Assembly: GCA_025349905.2 (NCBI GenBank)
Contig: MU624650.1
Span: 1 to 35,471, forward strand
DNA from: Blastocladiella britannica
Lineage: Eukaryota > Blastocladiomycota > Blastocladiomycetes > Blastocladiales > Blastocladiaceae
Direction of reading: 5' to 3'
Length of the DNA stretch: 35,471 bases
Below are positions 8,735-19,535 of this stretch, piece by piece. Positions within the stretch are counted from its first letter, which is position 1. The number at the start of each line of letters is the position of its first letter. The notes beneath the pieces were generated by a model. The model had not been told where the DNA came from and did not search any database. It saw nothing but the letters and a program-made list of their open reading frames with translations. The translations under genes were made by a program, and so were the position numbers.

Positions 8735-11700
8735 TTACTGCGACTCGGAATCGCGCACGAGCTTGGTAAACAAACTCTCCGGGTCCTTGAGCAACGTCTC
8801 GGGTGCGTCAAATTCAGCCACCTGGCCCTTGTCCAGCACCAAGATGCGGTCCGAGTCGCGGATCGTATTGATGCGGTGCGCGATGGTCAGAATCGTGCAG
8901 TCGGCAAACTCCTGGCGGATCGTGCGCTGCACCACCGCGTCAGTCTCGGCGTCAGTGGCGGACGTGGCCTCGTCAAAGATCACAATCTTGCGCTTGCGTA
9001 AGATCGCCGACGCCAGTGTCACGAGCTGCTTTTGGCCCGCACTAAAGTTGCTTCCACCGTGCGCCACTTCGCCCAACAACTTGCCGTCGAGACCGCTCAC
9101 GTACTCGGACATGTTGGCCAGCTCGAGCGCGCGCCACAGCGCCGCGTCGTCGTGCTGGTTCAATGGGTCGAGGTTGTCGCGGATCGTGCCTTCGAACAGC
9201 ATCTAATAACGTTTTGTTATCAGTTTCTGGTGTTGCAGAAAGAAAGAAAAAAAAAAGGGGGGTAAATGACATACCGGATCCTGCGGGATAATGCACAGCT
9301 GCGACCGGAGCTGGCGCAGACCGACCTTGGCAATGTCAACGCCGTCAAGCGTAATGCTGCCGTCAAGCGCCTCAATGATCCGGAACAGCGCCAAAGTCAA
9401 CGAAGACTTGCCTGCGCCGGTGCGGCCCACCACGCCGACCTTGCACCCGGCCGGAATGGCAATCGAGACGCCCCGAAGCACCGGGTCGAGGCCCTCACGG
9501 TACGTGGTCGAGTACGCGTTGAACTCGAGCTGGCCCGTTGCCGGCCATTCCGCGTCCGTGACCAAGTCAGTCTCGACGGGCGCCTCCTGTGGGACCTGCG
9601 AGTACTGGCGAATACGTTCGACGGCGACCATCTTGGTCTCCATGTCACAGAGCGACATGACGAAATGGCGGAACGTCCATGTCAGCTGCTGCGCCTGCGT
9701 CAACCCGAGACCAATCAGACCGGCGAGCGTGGACCCGCGCATAAACACCGCGATGAGTCCGATGCCCAGGATAAAGAACGACGACAGAATGCTCGAGTTG
9801 ACCATGAGCCACCGGTTAAGCGACGGAGTCAAGTACGCGGGCCGAGTGTTGCGGTCGATCGCCGCGGCCATGTCGGCAGTGAACTGGTTCTCCACCTGGA
9901 ACGCGCGAATCGAGACCAACCCTTGCAACGTCTCCTCGAACTTTTGGTACACGGGCGCCTTGGTCGCCGACGCCATACGTTGCAGCTCGCGCGACGCGTT
10001 CAAGTAGAAACGGGCAATCACGTACAGGTACACGGTCCCGAACGGCATGACCACTAGCACCCAGGGCGACGTGATGCCCATGATCACCAGCGTCGACAGG
10101 ATCGCGCCGAACCCGAACGTGAAGTTGAGCATGCCCAGCGGGATTTGCAGGTCGAGCATGTCAATGTCGGACGAGAACCGGTTGACGATGCGTCCCGCGG
10201 GGACCACGTCGTACCAGCTCATGGGTGCGTGCAGGACGCGCTCGACCAGCGACGTGTGGAATGTGCGCGACGCACGGATCGACATAATCACCATGGTGAT
10301 GACGCACAGCAGGCCCATGGCGAAAGCGTTGACCACCGAAAGCCCACCGTACACGCCCAGGTAGTACGCCAAGTCAACCGAGGTCCCGAGCGTGTTGGCT
10401 TTGGCCACCGCCGACGACATGATCTCAAGCCAAATCGTGTGAATCGTCATGCACCCGAGGCTGAATAGGAACAGCGGCACAAAGAACAAAAGCTGCGTGT
10501 ACCCGCACGCCTTGAGGTACGCCATGTACACGTCCCACCCAACCACGCCCGAGCTCGAGTCGTCGTCCTCGGTATCGGCCGCGGCCACCGCGTCGTCGCT
10601 GTCGGCAGGCACCACCGCCAAGCTCCCGTTGGACGAAACGAGAGACTCCGACGTCATGGACCGCTGCGGTCCGGCCGCCGCGCGGCCACGGTTGCGCATG
10701 TGCGCCTTGGCCACCGCCAGATCACTGTTCGCGTTGTCGTCCACCTTCTTGGTCGAGAACTCGGTCACCAGCTTGAACACCTCGCCTTGGAGCGCCATGA
10801 CTTGCTCGAACGAGCCGTGCTCGGCGACCGTGCCGTCCTTGAGCAGCGCCACCTCGTCGCACTGCGCCAGGTGGTGCACGCCGTGGGTCACAAACAGCAC
10901 CGACTTCTTGCGCAGCAGGCCGCGTGGGCCTAAAACTTGGGTGAAAATGTGCTTGTCAACGTGCGCGTCAACGGCCGACAGGCAGTCGTCGAGAAGGATA
11001 ATGTCACGGTCGGCGTACACGGCGCGGGCCAGCGCCAGACGGGCTTTTTGACCTCCCGAGAGCTATATAGTATTTTTTTAATTGTCCGATATGTGGTGCC
11101 GATCCAATAAAAAGAAAGGATAAAACATACGTTGACACCCTTGTCACCAATCTTGGTACTGTCTCCGTCCTTGAGAATCTCGATATCGGTGGTGAGCGCG
11201 CACGCCTCGACCACCTTGTTGTACCACTTGAGATCAAACTCGTTCCCGAACGTGATGTTGTCGCGGAACGTGGCGTTAAAGATCCACGGCTGCTGGGGAG
11301 CGTACGCGACCGACCCGTGCAGCTCGGCAGTGCCCTTTGTCTTTTCCAGCTCGCCCAAGATCGCATGCAGCAGCGTCGTCTTGCCGGTACCGACGCGGCC
11401 CACGATCGCCGTCAGCTTGCCGCGAGGGAGGTTGAGCGTGATGTCGGTCAGCGAGAACGGGATCGCGGCGGCCGTGGACGACTTGGCGCTCGAGGTATCG
11501 TCAACGACCACGGTCTCAAGGCTCTCGCCAGCGGTAGCAGCAGCTGCAGTCTCGGGCTTCTCGGTAATCGTCGGTGGCGCCGACGCGTCAGCCTTGGCGT
11601 CAGCCTTGGCGTCCTTGTCGTGGCTCTTCTTCTTGGCGTCCGCATCCTTGTCGGCAACGGGCTTAGCCGGCGCCTCGCCCCACTTGAAGCTCGCGTCCTT

Positions 11701-13792
11701 GATCGCGAACGCGAACGGCGCCAACGCATCGAGCGTGCGCGTAAGGTTGGCGTTGTCGTATTCGACCGAGTCCAAGAACTCGCTGATCCGGCGGTACGCC
11801 ACCAGCGCGGTCGAAAAGGTGCTGATGAGTTGCATGACTTGGCCCAGGGGCTGCAGGAGCAAGTTCAAGTACGCCAGCGACACAAACACCAGCGATGGGG
11901 TCAGCGAGCCCGCGGGCGAAATCAATGCGTAGGTCACGAAGCAGAACAGGACGAGGAACACTTCGGCCGAGTTCATGACGGCCTGTTATTAATTTACAAT
12001 GAGTGAGACTCGGCCGCGCAAAGTGGGGGAAAAAAAGAAAAACGTACAGCAACAAACGAGAGCACGACAAACAGCTTACGCAGCGCCCCTTGCTCCGAGT
12101 TCCGCAGTGCGACGACCTTGGCCTTGAAAAACTCCTCGAGCACCAACATCTTGACGCTCTTCATTCCCGCAATCATCTCGTTGAGGACCTTGACGCGGGT
12201 ATCCATGAACCCCATCTTGATCTTCATCTGGGCGCCAAAGACGGTCCCCGATGCGATTCCGGCGGGAGCAATCAGGATGAGCACGCCGAGTCCGGCAAAC
12301 GCCGCCCAGCCGAGAAGCGAGAACAAAAAGTACAGCGCGAACCCGATGGTGATGGGCAGAAGCCAAATGTCGTTGAGAGACTGGGTCGCAATCACCAGAT
12401 CGTTGGTGTCGACGCTCATGCGGTTGACGATCTCGCCCACCGACGAGTCCTTGCGGCCCGACAGGGACATGGCCAGCGCTTTGCGGTAAATGGCGGCTTG
12501 CAGGATAATGCGGACGCGCTGCTGAATGCCCATCGTAAGCTGGTACGCGTAGGTGCTGCCCATGGTGCTGAGGGCGCTCATGCTTTTTTTTTTTTCGAAA
12601 TGTGTTAATCGAAGGGTTAATGTAGTGGATGAAAATGGTGGACGCACATGAACATGCCAATGGCAAAGATCAGACCGTCCGAGACGGGCGCCTTAACGCT
12701 TCCGGGGGGCGCCTGGGTCGAGTACCCGTCCACAAAGTTGAGCAAGCCCGAGAGCAGCCGGGGACTGATAAAGGAGGCGACGAGCGAGGCGGCGCCAGAG
12801 AGGATCGACAAGAAAAGCAGGATCCAGTACTTGCTGAACACGCCCTTGACAATAAGCCAAACGCTATTTTCATGCACTTATTTAGTACTTGACTCTTTCT
12901 ATAAAGGAAAATAAGAAGTGATAACGCACTGGCCCTTGTCGGCATCTCCAACCAACTCCACGCGCATCTTCTCCAGGCGCTCGATGCGCAAGAACTTGCT
13001 AGTATCGCTGATCGAGTCCATGTCGAGCGTGGTCTTGTTGGCGCGGATCAGCATCGGAAACAGCCACGTGAACGAGAACTTGGCGAACGGCGACGCCGTG
13101 TTTTCTTCCAGGTCGTTGGGATCGCCGTGGCCCTGGTCGATCGACGTGAGAACCATGGCCAGCACCGAGAGCACGCCGCTGGCCACAAAAAGCGCAAAGA
13201 ATGTGGGCTCGGTGTCGTTGAGGTGCAGGCGAATGTACGTGTGCAGGGCAATCACCGACGCCAGCACTCGGAAAAAGAAGGTCACGGACAGGAGCGTCGA
13301 CGGCGCCGGCATCTTGGTGTGTTCCAGGTACTGCACGGCAACGGCAGCAATCTTTATTCCAAAAGTTCCCAGGAGTAAGTCTTGGCATCATGCTTGATAT
13401 TGGGAAATAGGCACGTACCAAAGACACGGCCGAAATGACGAGAGCAATAAGGAGGCTGTTGTCAAAGCTGTCGGTGCCAGCAACCAGAACTGCTTGCGCA
13501 ACCGCAAGGCCAGCAAGGCCGACCAGGACCGCGAGCTGCACAAAGAGCAGGGCGTTGGGAGCGAATCGCGACTGGCGCTTGGCGAGGTACGCGAGGCGGG
13601 GAAGTCCGACCAAAAGCAGAATCAGCGACGGCACATTGTACAGGATCGTGTGCTGGAAGCAGGTCGAGAAATCGATCTCTTGGGAGTCGTCGAGGACGGT
13701 CTATATCATTACGCGGTTGTCAATTGCTACCGCAATTGATTGGGTGTGTGAAATGGTGCAAGTACCAGTCGAGATGAGAGGCAGAGTGGCAT
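8735..13792 (-). CDS. ABCC (MRP-type) full transporter with TMD0
   Basis: Complete 1529-aa multidrug-resistance-protein-type exporter. Eight exons: 13792-13766, 13700-13419, 13351-12930, 12863-12648, 12582-12048, 11982-11131, 11062-9275 and 9202-8735; introns are 58-72 nt. The order is TMD0 with the ABCC-like DFSTCFQHTILYNVP opening, TMD1, NBD1, TMD2, NBD2. NBD1 has Walker A GRVGTGKT (689-696), signature LSGGQ (779-783) created across an intron, and LLDDCLSAVD, with the Asp-for-Glu change normal for ABCC NBD1. NBD2 has GRTGAGKS (1324-1331), a variant signature NFSAGQ (1426-1431), IVIFDEATS and a switch His near 1483. NBD1 carries a Lys/Asp/Ala-rich insert ahead of Walker A. It probably exports organic anions or glutathione conjugates at plasma or vacuolar membrane; the substrate cannot be told. 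A second ABCC gene lies at the right end of the window. Confidence 0.93.
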
Positions 13793-14122
13793 TTTTGTAC
13801 ACTTGGTTAATTTCAAACTCGAATTTTGGTGAGGGCGGGCGGCGCTTTACTATTTGAAGTGTGGGTCGCGGGACATGCATATTTGCCCTTGTTTCATTGG
13901 GCGCCACGTACGGCGTGATTCGCGGACATGCGCAGGCGGTTCGACGCGTTTTGGACTTTGTCGTGGAATCTGCCGAACTAAACAGACCTGAGCAACCTGC
14001 GTCCCGACCAAGGTCCATGTGTCCCCCAAGTATTAACCTCGACGTGTTTCCCACATTCGTGCTGTGCGTGCGCGTTGTAAAAATAAAAGATAAATTACAT
14101 TTGACCAAAGAACTCATTCCAA
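13793..14122. promoter_or_regulatory. Upstream region of the ABCC transporter gene
   Basis: This 330-bp gap between the mS37 stop and the transporter start, both on the minus strand, should contain the transporter promoter and the mS37 3' end. An A/T-rich patch around 14078-14100 reads aataaa on the plus strand but is not placed as a minus-strand poly(A) signal. No repeat, RNA or convincing small gene is visible. Confidence 0.45.
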
Positions 14123-14451
14123 TTACCGGTAGCGTCGCGGGTGGTTGACGGCAGGGATCTGCAAACGCGTCAACTGGTGGTTGAGGTTCCCGGCCTTGGC
14201 GGCGCCAGTGGCCTTGCCCTGTTGTTATTTGCAACGATGAGATAAGAGTAGTAGCAATTGCGACGAAGACAACGAACCGAAGTGGCAATGCACTTGGACA
14301 CGTTGGCGGCAGCAACCTTGCACGGCCCAGCTTCAATGCCCGAGACGGACCAGCAGTTGAACAGAGTCATCATTTCGGCCGCGCATGGTGCGGTCTGCAG
14401 AAAGGCCTTGGGCCGCAGCTGGAGGTACTTGCGTGGTGCGGTTGCCGACAT
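14123..14451 (-). CDS. MRP10: Mitochondrial small-subunit ribosomal protein mS37 (Mrp10/CHCHD1), twin CX9C
   Basis: Predicted 89-aa protein from exons 14451-14278 and 14218-14123, with a 59-nt intron (donor GTTCGT, acceptor CAG). It has a perfect twin CX9C motif: C-AAEMMTLFN-C, then C-KVAAANVSK-C, the CHCH hairpin oxidised by Mia40 in the intermembrane space. Basic N-terminal residues with LRPK are followed by PCAAEMMTLFNCW, as in Mrp10/mS37 (PCxxEM-x-L-x2-CW). The spliced C-terminus GNLNHQLTRLQIP corresponds to the family's INYHLxRL ending, which is what justifies the intron; unspliced, the frame runs into unrelated sequence. It is imported into mitochondria and built into the small ribosomal subunit. 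Length fits the family (about 90-120 aa). Confidence 0.88.
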
Positions 14452-15430
14452 TTTTTTTTTATTTTTTTTATTTTTTGGACTGATATCGTTTACGCTGTGG
14501 TCGTTCGGTTCGGCGGACAACAAGTCAAATACCGAATTTTATTGAGAGAACACGGGAACAAAATCTGGCGGAAAACCGTCAAAAAGCTTCAGGATAAACA
14601 GGGCAAGATACTATCCACAGGAAACTGGAACATCACCCAGAATCTGTTGAACTTGAGTCCGATTCCGCAATAAAAATCTCACTTTTTTCCGCTGGATTAC
14701 TGCCTGGCTAAGTCGTTGACGCTGCCATGATTCCTTTGGATGTTTTCTCCATTTTCCTCAGGAATTGGACTTGATCACCTTTTTCAGTGGACTTACAAAC
14801 ACTTTTCCAAGGGAATTTTTAGCTCCAAAATCCAGCCGAATCTGAATCCCATTCCCAAAATCAGCATATATAACCTTTTCTTTTACCCAAGTACTCGGTC
14901 TCGATCATATTCAAAGCCCGCTCGAACTTGATCGCATACCAAAGAGCCTATACAAGAGAAACAAACATGTTATGCTCGAGACTGAATATCAAATAAACCA
15001 GATATGGCCGCACCCACAACAAGCTTCTCGACTGCACCTGACGCACTCAACTGCGCCCGACACGATAAACATAAAGCAAAAGAGCACCAGGCAAATGGGA
15101 GGACGATCAGGCCATCTGCCCATTGACAAGATCGGCGCGTACACAAAAGAAATAAGACAAAGAGTAAAAGTAAAGAACGGCGGAAAGGAATGGGCAAGTC
15201 CGGTTGAGTATGCTCGGAGAGTCCTGATGCTGCCACGGGAATGTCATACGAGATCAGCAGGCGAGGAGAGTGATTCTAGATGCTCAGCGAACGGATTGTG
15301 GGGTGGTCACTCTCGTCAGTGATTTTGCCGACTGCTGTGTCCAGCGCTTTGTTGGCAGTAGTGTTGGCGAGCATGGGCACTCCACTCATTCTGTTACCAT
15401 TGTCTTCTCGAGCGATTGCGTTGGGAGGTG

Positions 15431-15512
15431 GATCACATCCGCTATGCTAGCACTGTTGATGTTCGCCAAGGGCTCAAAGATCGCCAACGAGTGCAATGGT
15501 GCGGATGTGATC
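15431..15512. repeat. Long inverted repeat / stem-loop
   Basis: GATCACATCCGC at 15431-15442 is an exact 12-bp inverted match to GCGGATGTGATC at 15501-15512. Inside it, GCACT-GTTG pairs with CAAC-G-AGTGC with one bulge, giving a second stem of about 9 bp. The whole forms an 82-nt hairpin in otherwise unassigned DNA. Whether it is RNA structure, a decayed mobile element or chance cannot be decided here. Confidence 0.6.
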
Positions 15513-15691
15513 GCTGCTGTAAACCCACCCATTGCTGGATGGAATGGCTGTTTTTGTTTGCCACCAGTACCACCGCGCGATCGTCACTGCTGCTGGAAAA
15601 AAAAGTGAAGGTAGTGGTGAGCATCACTTTGGTCGAAAAAAAGGTAGCCAGCGCAAAAAAAAAACAACGAACGTTGCTACCGAGTTCTGGC

Positions 15692-15822
15692 ATGCGTGCG
15701 GCGGCGGAGGGGGACCCCAAGCTGGTCGCCGTGGTGGAGAGTCTCGTGGGCGCGCGGGTGAAGGCGCAAGAGGCCAAGGCAGCAGCCAAGGTCAAGGCGG
15801 CCGAGACGGCGGCAGCGGCGTC
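15692..15822 (+). CDS. Coding-like GC-rich island, possible exon of an unrecognised gene
   Basis: A 131-nt ATG-initiated frame with the strong G/C third-position bias of real genes here, set in lower-GC DNA. It encodes an Ala/Lys/Glu-rich helical peptide (GDPKLVAVVESLVGARVKAQEAKAAAKVKAAE). It ends at a GTATTT donor-like site; a CTCTAG acceptor 68 nt later (15890) would continue it in frame to a stop at 16230 with less convincing codon use. No family is recognised. It may be one exon of a small gene, a gene remnant or a chance frame. Confidence 0.25.
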
Positions 15823-16139
15823 GTATTTCTTTTCATTTTCCCTTTTACACTCCCGGAGCCAAAAACGGTATCCAGTCTCTGCTGCTCTAGCCGCACAATT
15901 GGTGTAGCGCCCGCAGAGCGGACGAGATCGCAGGTGCACGGCTGCGCACTGAACAGAGTTTCGGATGCAGAATTCCAAGATGGAATTGATGTGGAACAAA
16001 ACGTCCGTTTTATCGCCAACGGAGTTCTTCAGTCCTTGTTTTTCCAGCACCAAACCAAGCTGTTTTTCTCGTTGCCTTTTCTTGCTGGAACTCCACGAGC
16101 ATTATCTCAGTCCGATCATGCGACCGGAATTCCGAGCTG

Positions 16140-16367
16140 TCATTCCACGACCGATCCAATACCCCCATCCCGATCCCGAAAATGTGGGTGCCAGCGAGAT
16201 TGCCAGCCAGCGGGGCCGAAGTTGCCTTGAGCTTGCTGGTTGAGCTCCTTGGCGCGAGGGGAGTCCTTGAAATCGGTCACGAGAGTTGGAGTCGGGCCGC
16301 TTGCGAGTTGGCGGGTAGAGAGATGATTGTAACACAGCGGGCAATTCCTTGAGTGCTGGAATTCCAT
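16140..16367 (-). CDS. Hypothetical 75-aa ORF
   Basis: Minus-strand ATG frame of 75 codons. The middle (VTDFKDSPRAKELNQQAQGN, followed by FGPAGWQ) has codon use like the real genes of this window and reads as a hydrophilic helical peptide, and a CPLC pair lies near the start. The end after TGGCAATCTCGC is less convincing, so a splice may have been missed. It overlaps antisense the possible downstream exon of the 15692 island, so at most one of them is likely real. I do not recognise the family. Confidence 0.25.
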   Translation of the reverse strand: MEFQHSRNCPLCYNHLSTRQLASGPTPTLVTDFKDSPRAKELNQQAQGNFGPAGWQSRWHPHFRDRDGGIGSVVE

Positions 16368-16929
16368 CACCTCAACTCTGTTCTGTCCGCGGCCGTGAAG
16401 AAACGAAATAAGAACAGAATATCACAAGGACAACGAACTTCTCCTTTATCCAACGATCCCGTTCTCGGCTTCGCCCCCACACCCAAGGACAAGATGTCCG
16501 GCATAGTCCTCCAAAAACTGCTCGGGTATGCGCCATCTCTTTCTTTCGACTCTTTTCATTTCTCTTGGTGTTGGTTTTATTTGTTGATTCTTGCTCACCA
16601 TTGTTGAATGTAGTTTTGATTCCCCGCAAAAAAGTCAAGTACCGGCATTGATTGCACCCAAGCGACCCGGAATGTCGGAATCTTTCCACTCGACTCGGAA
16701 TTCCGTAATTATTGTCCAAGAACCCTCTCATCTTTGTCTTTTCCCCTGAGATTACAAGCTCAGTTAAGCTCCCATTCGAACGGGGAGTTCACGTGTGTTC
16801 ATTGAGCAGCCGTGTGAAGCGAAATAATTATACAAATAATTTTAGAATAACTTAACTACGCGACCCCCTTCAACTTCGCCTCGCCGACGAGTGCCATATG
16901 TACCGTGGCCACCACAGCCAACCCACCTC

Positions 16930-19450
16930 ATGTTAAATCCAATCCGCACCGCCGTGTCGCGGAAAAAACGCCGTTTCAAACAAGATGGTTTCGACTTGGA
17001 CCTTGCATGTGCGATCACTGGTCCTTTCACTCTGGATCCTTGCACCTTTGGCGGAAATAATGGCACTGCTGGACTCGCATGGACCGATATCACTTTTGGA
17101 GCCATAACAACTCACACCAGGATTGTTTGGATAGACATTACACCGCAAATCATTGCCATGGGATTCCCCTCGGAAAACATGGAAGGCCTGTACCGGAATC
17201 CCATGAGTGAAGTCGTTCGGTACGTTAGAGTACTCCTTGGTTGCCCAATGGATCTTTTGGTGGTTGACAAAACAATCGCCCCCTCATAGTTTTCTGGATG
17301 CAAGGCATGGCTCGCACTACAAAGTTTACAACTTGCACGTCACACGTTATATTCTGCACCTCATGCATTCGTCCTAACGATGTTGCATAAATTAAACAGA
17401 TGCTCAGAGAAATCCTACGATCCAGCCAAATTCCACGGCAGAGTCGCCCACTACCCATTTGACGACCACAACGCACCACCATTTGCCCTTATACTTCCCT
17501 TTTGCGACGATGTAAAAAAATGGCTTGCTGCCGACACCCGCAACATTGCTGTCGTTCATTGCAAGGCGGGAAAGGGCCGCACTGGCGTCATGATCTGCGC
17601 CTACCTGTTGCATTCGGGCCATTCAACCACTCCAGAGGATGCCATGGCGTTTTATGGGGCCGTTCGGACATCCAATGGCCAGGTATTTCTTGACTTTTTC
17701 ACTTCTCAACTTTTTTACTAAGTTGTGTACAACAAAGGGCGTCACTATTCCATCGCAAGTCCGATACATCCGATACTGGCACCACGCGCTCAACGCGTCA
17801 CTGGTATACACGGAGGTACCGCTGATCCTCACCGCACTTACGCTGTTCAATCTGCCATTCAAGCAGCCCGTCGTGACCGTTGTGCTGTCGACGCAGCAAG
17901 GCGCTGCCGTGTCCATGTGCAAAGAGTTACCAGCAGTGGTCGCGCACGCCAGCTCCGCAACCGACGCGCCGCTTGAAGTGGTTGCCATGGTGAGCTTTCC
18001 TGACCCGCTCCGAGTCTCGGGCGATGCGCGATTGCACGTTCATGTGCGCGATGCGGCCGGAATGAATGGCGGCAAGTTCAAGTTCCATTTATGGTTCAAC
18101 ACTGCGTTTGTGACACTGGAAAGCGATATCAGCAGCAGCAGTGATGGTGGTGGTCACCGTGGTAGCGGTGGCAGCGGCGGGATTGGAAGTACTGGCGCGC
18201 GCTCGCCCATTTCCGACAAGCTAGCGATTGCGTCGCCGTTGGATGCATCTGTGTACGGATCGGTTCCGGCATCCCCCATCACGCTGACGAGCGCGTCATT
18301 ACCACGTAATACCGCCTATTTGTCTGTCACCACGTCATCGGGTGCGCCAGGTGGTGGTGTGGTACCGCCGCTGTCGCCCATCTCGGACGAAGCCGAGCCA
18401 GCAGGGGCATCGTCATCGGGGCCAGGGAGTCCGACCACGGAAGCGTCTTCGGCATCACCATCGGCATCCAAAGCACCGTCCTTCTTGCTGGCCAATACCG
18501 AGCACGTGTCCGTGGTCACGTCGTCCGACGCCCCGCTGGTTCTGGTTGCCCGCAAGCATGAGCTCGATTCGATCCACAAGGACAAGCGGCACGCCCTGGT
18601 CCCCGCCGAGTTCCGCGCCGAGCTGTCGTTTTCTCCCCCATCGCCATCGACCACCGTGTCGGCGTCCACATCCACCGGGTCAGGGTGGACGACTCGCGCC
18701 GCTGCTATCGTCGGTAGTGGTGGACATTCGTCGCCTCCGCCGCCACTGGGCATGTCTTTCTCCACCTCTGTCCTCCCTACCTTCCCAGCCGCCGGATCTA
18801 CGCTGGGGCGCCCGTCACCACAGCAGCCGCAACCACAGCAATTGCAGCAGGGGCAAATGCCCCTATCTCCCAGCTCCCCATCGGGTCTCGAGCGGCTCAA
18901 GCGGCTGTGGGCAGGCCGGCACGCGTTCGGTGCCACCTCGCCCAACCTGGTCACCAGCTTTTCGACCGCGTCGCGCGCCAGCAGTCCCGGCGGCGGCGAT
19001 TTCACGACCGCGCCCGCTTCGGCTTCTTGGAGTGTGCCCCCCAGTGCAAGCGTGGACGTGCTCCCAACGTCCACTGGTTCATCGCCACCGCCGACCACTA
19101 CCACGCCGATAGTGGTATCGTCACTCGCTGGCGTCAAGAGCATGACAAGCAGTGTTCGCAGCATCGACGCGAGCGGTGTGGGTGGTGGCGCGAGCTCGGC
19201 CGATGACATTGAACATGACGACGACGACGAGGACGAGGACAGTGATGATGGCGACGACGATTCTTCGTCGGCCACCACGGCCCATGGACACCCCGTACGA
19301 CGGAACAAGCACGGTGGCGCTTCCTCTTCATCATCGACTTCCGCTGCCCTTGGTGGTTTGGGTGGTGCGATCTCCCATTCGCCACTCGGCCAGTCTTCGT
19401 GTCCAAGTACCAGTGAAGCCGAGAGTCGGCCGACCGAAGCGGGCACATAG
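16930..19450 (+). CDS. PTEN: PTEN phosphatidylinositol-3,4,5-trisphosphate 3-phosphatase
   Basis: Predicted 734-aa PTEN from exons 16930-17008, 17145 corrected to 17135-17219, 17290-17334, 17400-17682 and 17738-19450. The start is set by alignment: [20 protein letters not shown] matches the length of the human N-terminal PIP2-binding arm, so residue numbers coincide with human PTEN. The P-loop H-CKAGKGRT falls at 123-131 with Cys124 and Arg130, the WPD-like Asp at 92, the second active-site Cys at 71, and [10 protein letters not shown] is the TI loop. A C2 domain follows ([13 protein letters not shown]... [10 protein letters not shown]), interrupted after about residue 293 by a ~125-residue Ser/Gly/Pro insert, and resumes at [23 protein letters not shown]. 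The tail is Ser/Pro-rich with an acidic run and no obvious PDZ ligand. It should dephosphorylate PIP3 at the plasma membrane. The third intron is GC-AG. Confidence 0.93.
17335..17399 (+). other. GC-AG intron in PTEN
   Basis: The 65-nt third intron begins GCACGT and ends ACAG, with a perfect CTAAC branch site (TCCTAAC) 27 nt before the acceptor. It joins TT to A to make Leu70, followed by [11 protein letters not shown], matching human YNLCAERHYDTAKF residue for residue and placing Cys124 at its human position. The nearby GT alternatives give proteins with extra or missing residues and lose Cys71. Confidence 0.78.
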
Positions 19451-19535
19451 TTTCGGTTGCATGAGACAAGCATGATTGGGGAAAATACAACTGCTTTGAA
19501 TATTTTTTTTACTCTTTTCTTGCCATAAAAACAAT

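Larger units (their letters stand above)
14452..16929. other. Gene-poor 2.5 kb block
   Basis: This is the longest stretch without a secure gene. GC content drops, especially at 14520-14900 and 16620-16860. Homopolymer A/T runs flank 14450-14475 and 15595-15670. The motif GGAATTCC or near variants recurs (16128, 16685 and others). It contains a long imperfect hairpin at 15431-15512 and two coding-like islands listed separately. I saw no tRNA, rRNA, transposase or reverse-transcriptase motif. The right end must hold the PTEN promoter and leader. A short ATG frame at 16494 with a following GTATGC could be a 5' leader exon but cannot be joined in frame to PTEN. Confidence 0.55.

Noticed and set aside
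16494..16525. Short ATG exon (MSGIVLQKLLG) followed by a GTATGC donor, as a first coding exon of PTEN
   Set aside because: No acceptor joins it in frame to the PTEN arm, and the ATG at 16930 alone reproduces the human residue numbering. It may be leader sequence.
16765..16795. tRNA T-arm-like GTTCGAAT with flanking C/G runs on the minus strand
   Set aside because: No 5-bp/7-nt T-arm geometry, no A box at the right distance and no acceptor stem.
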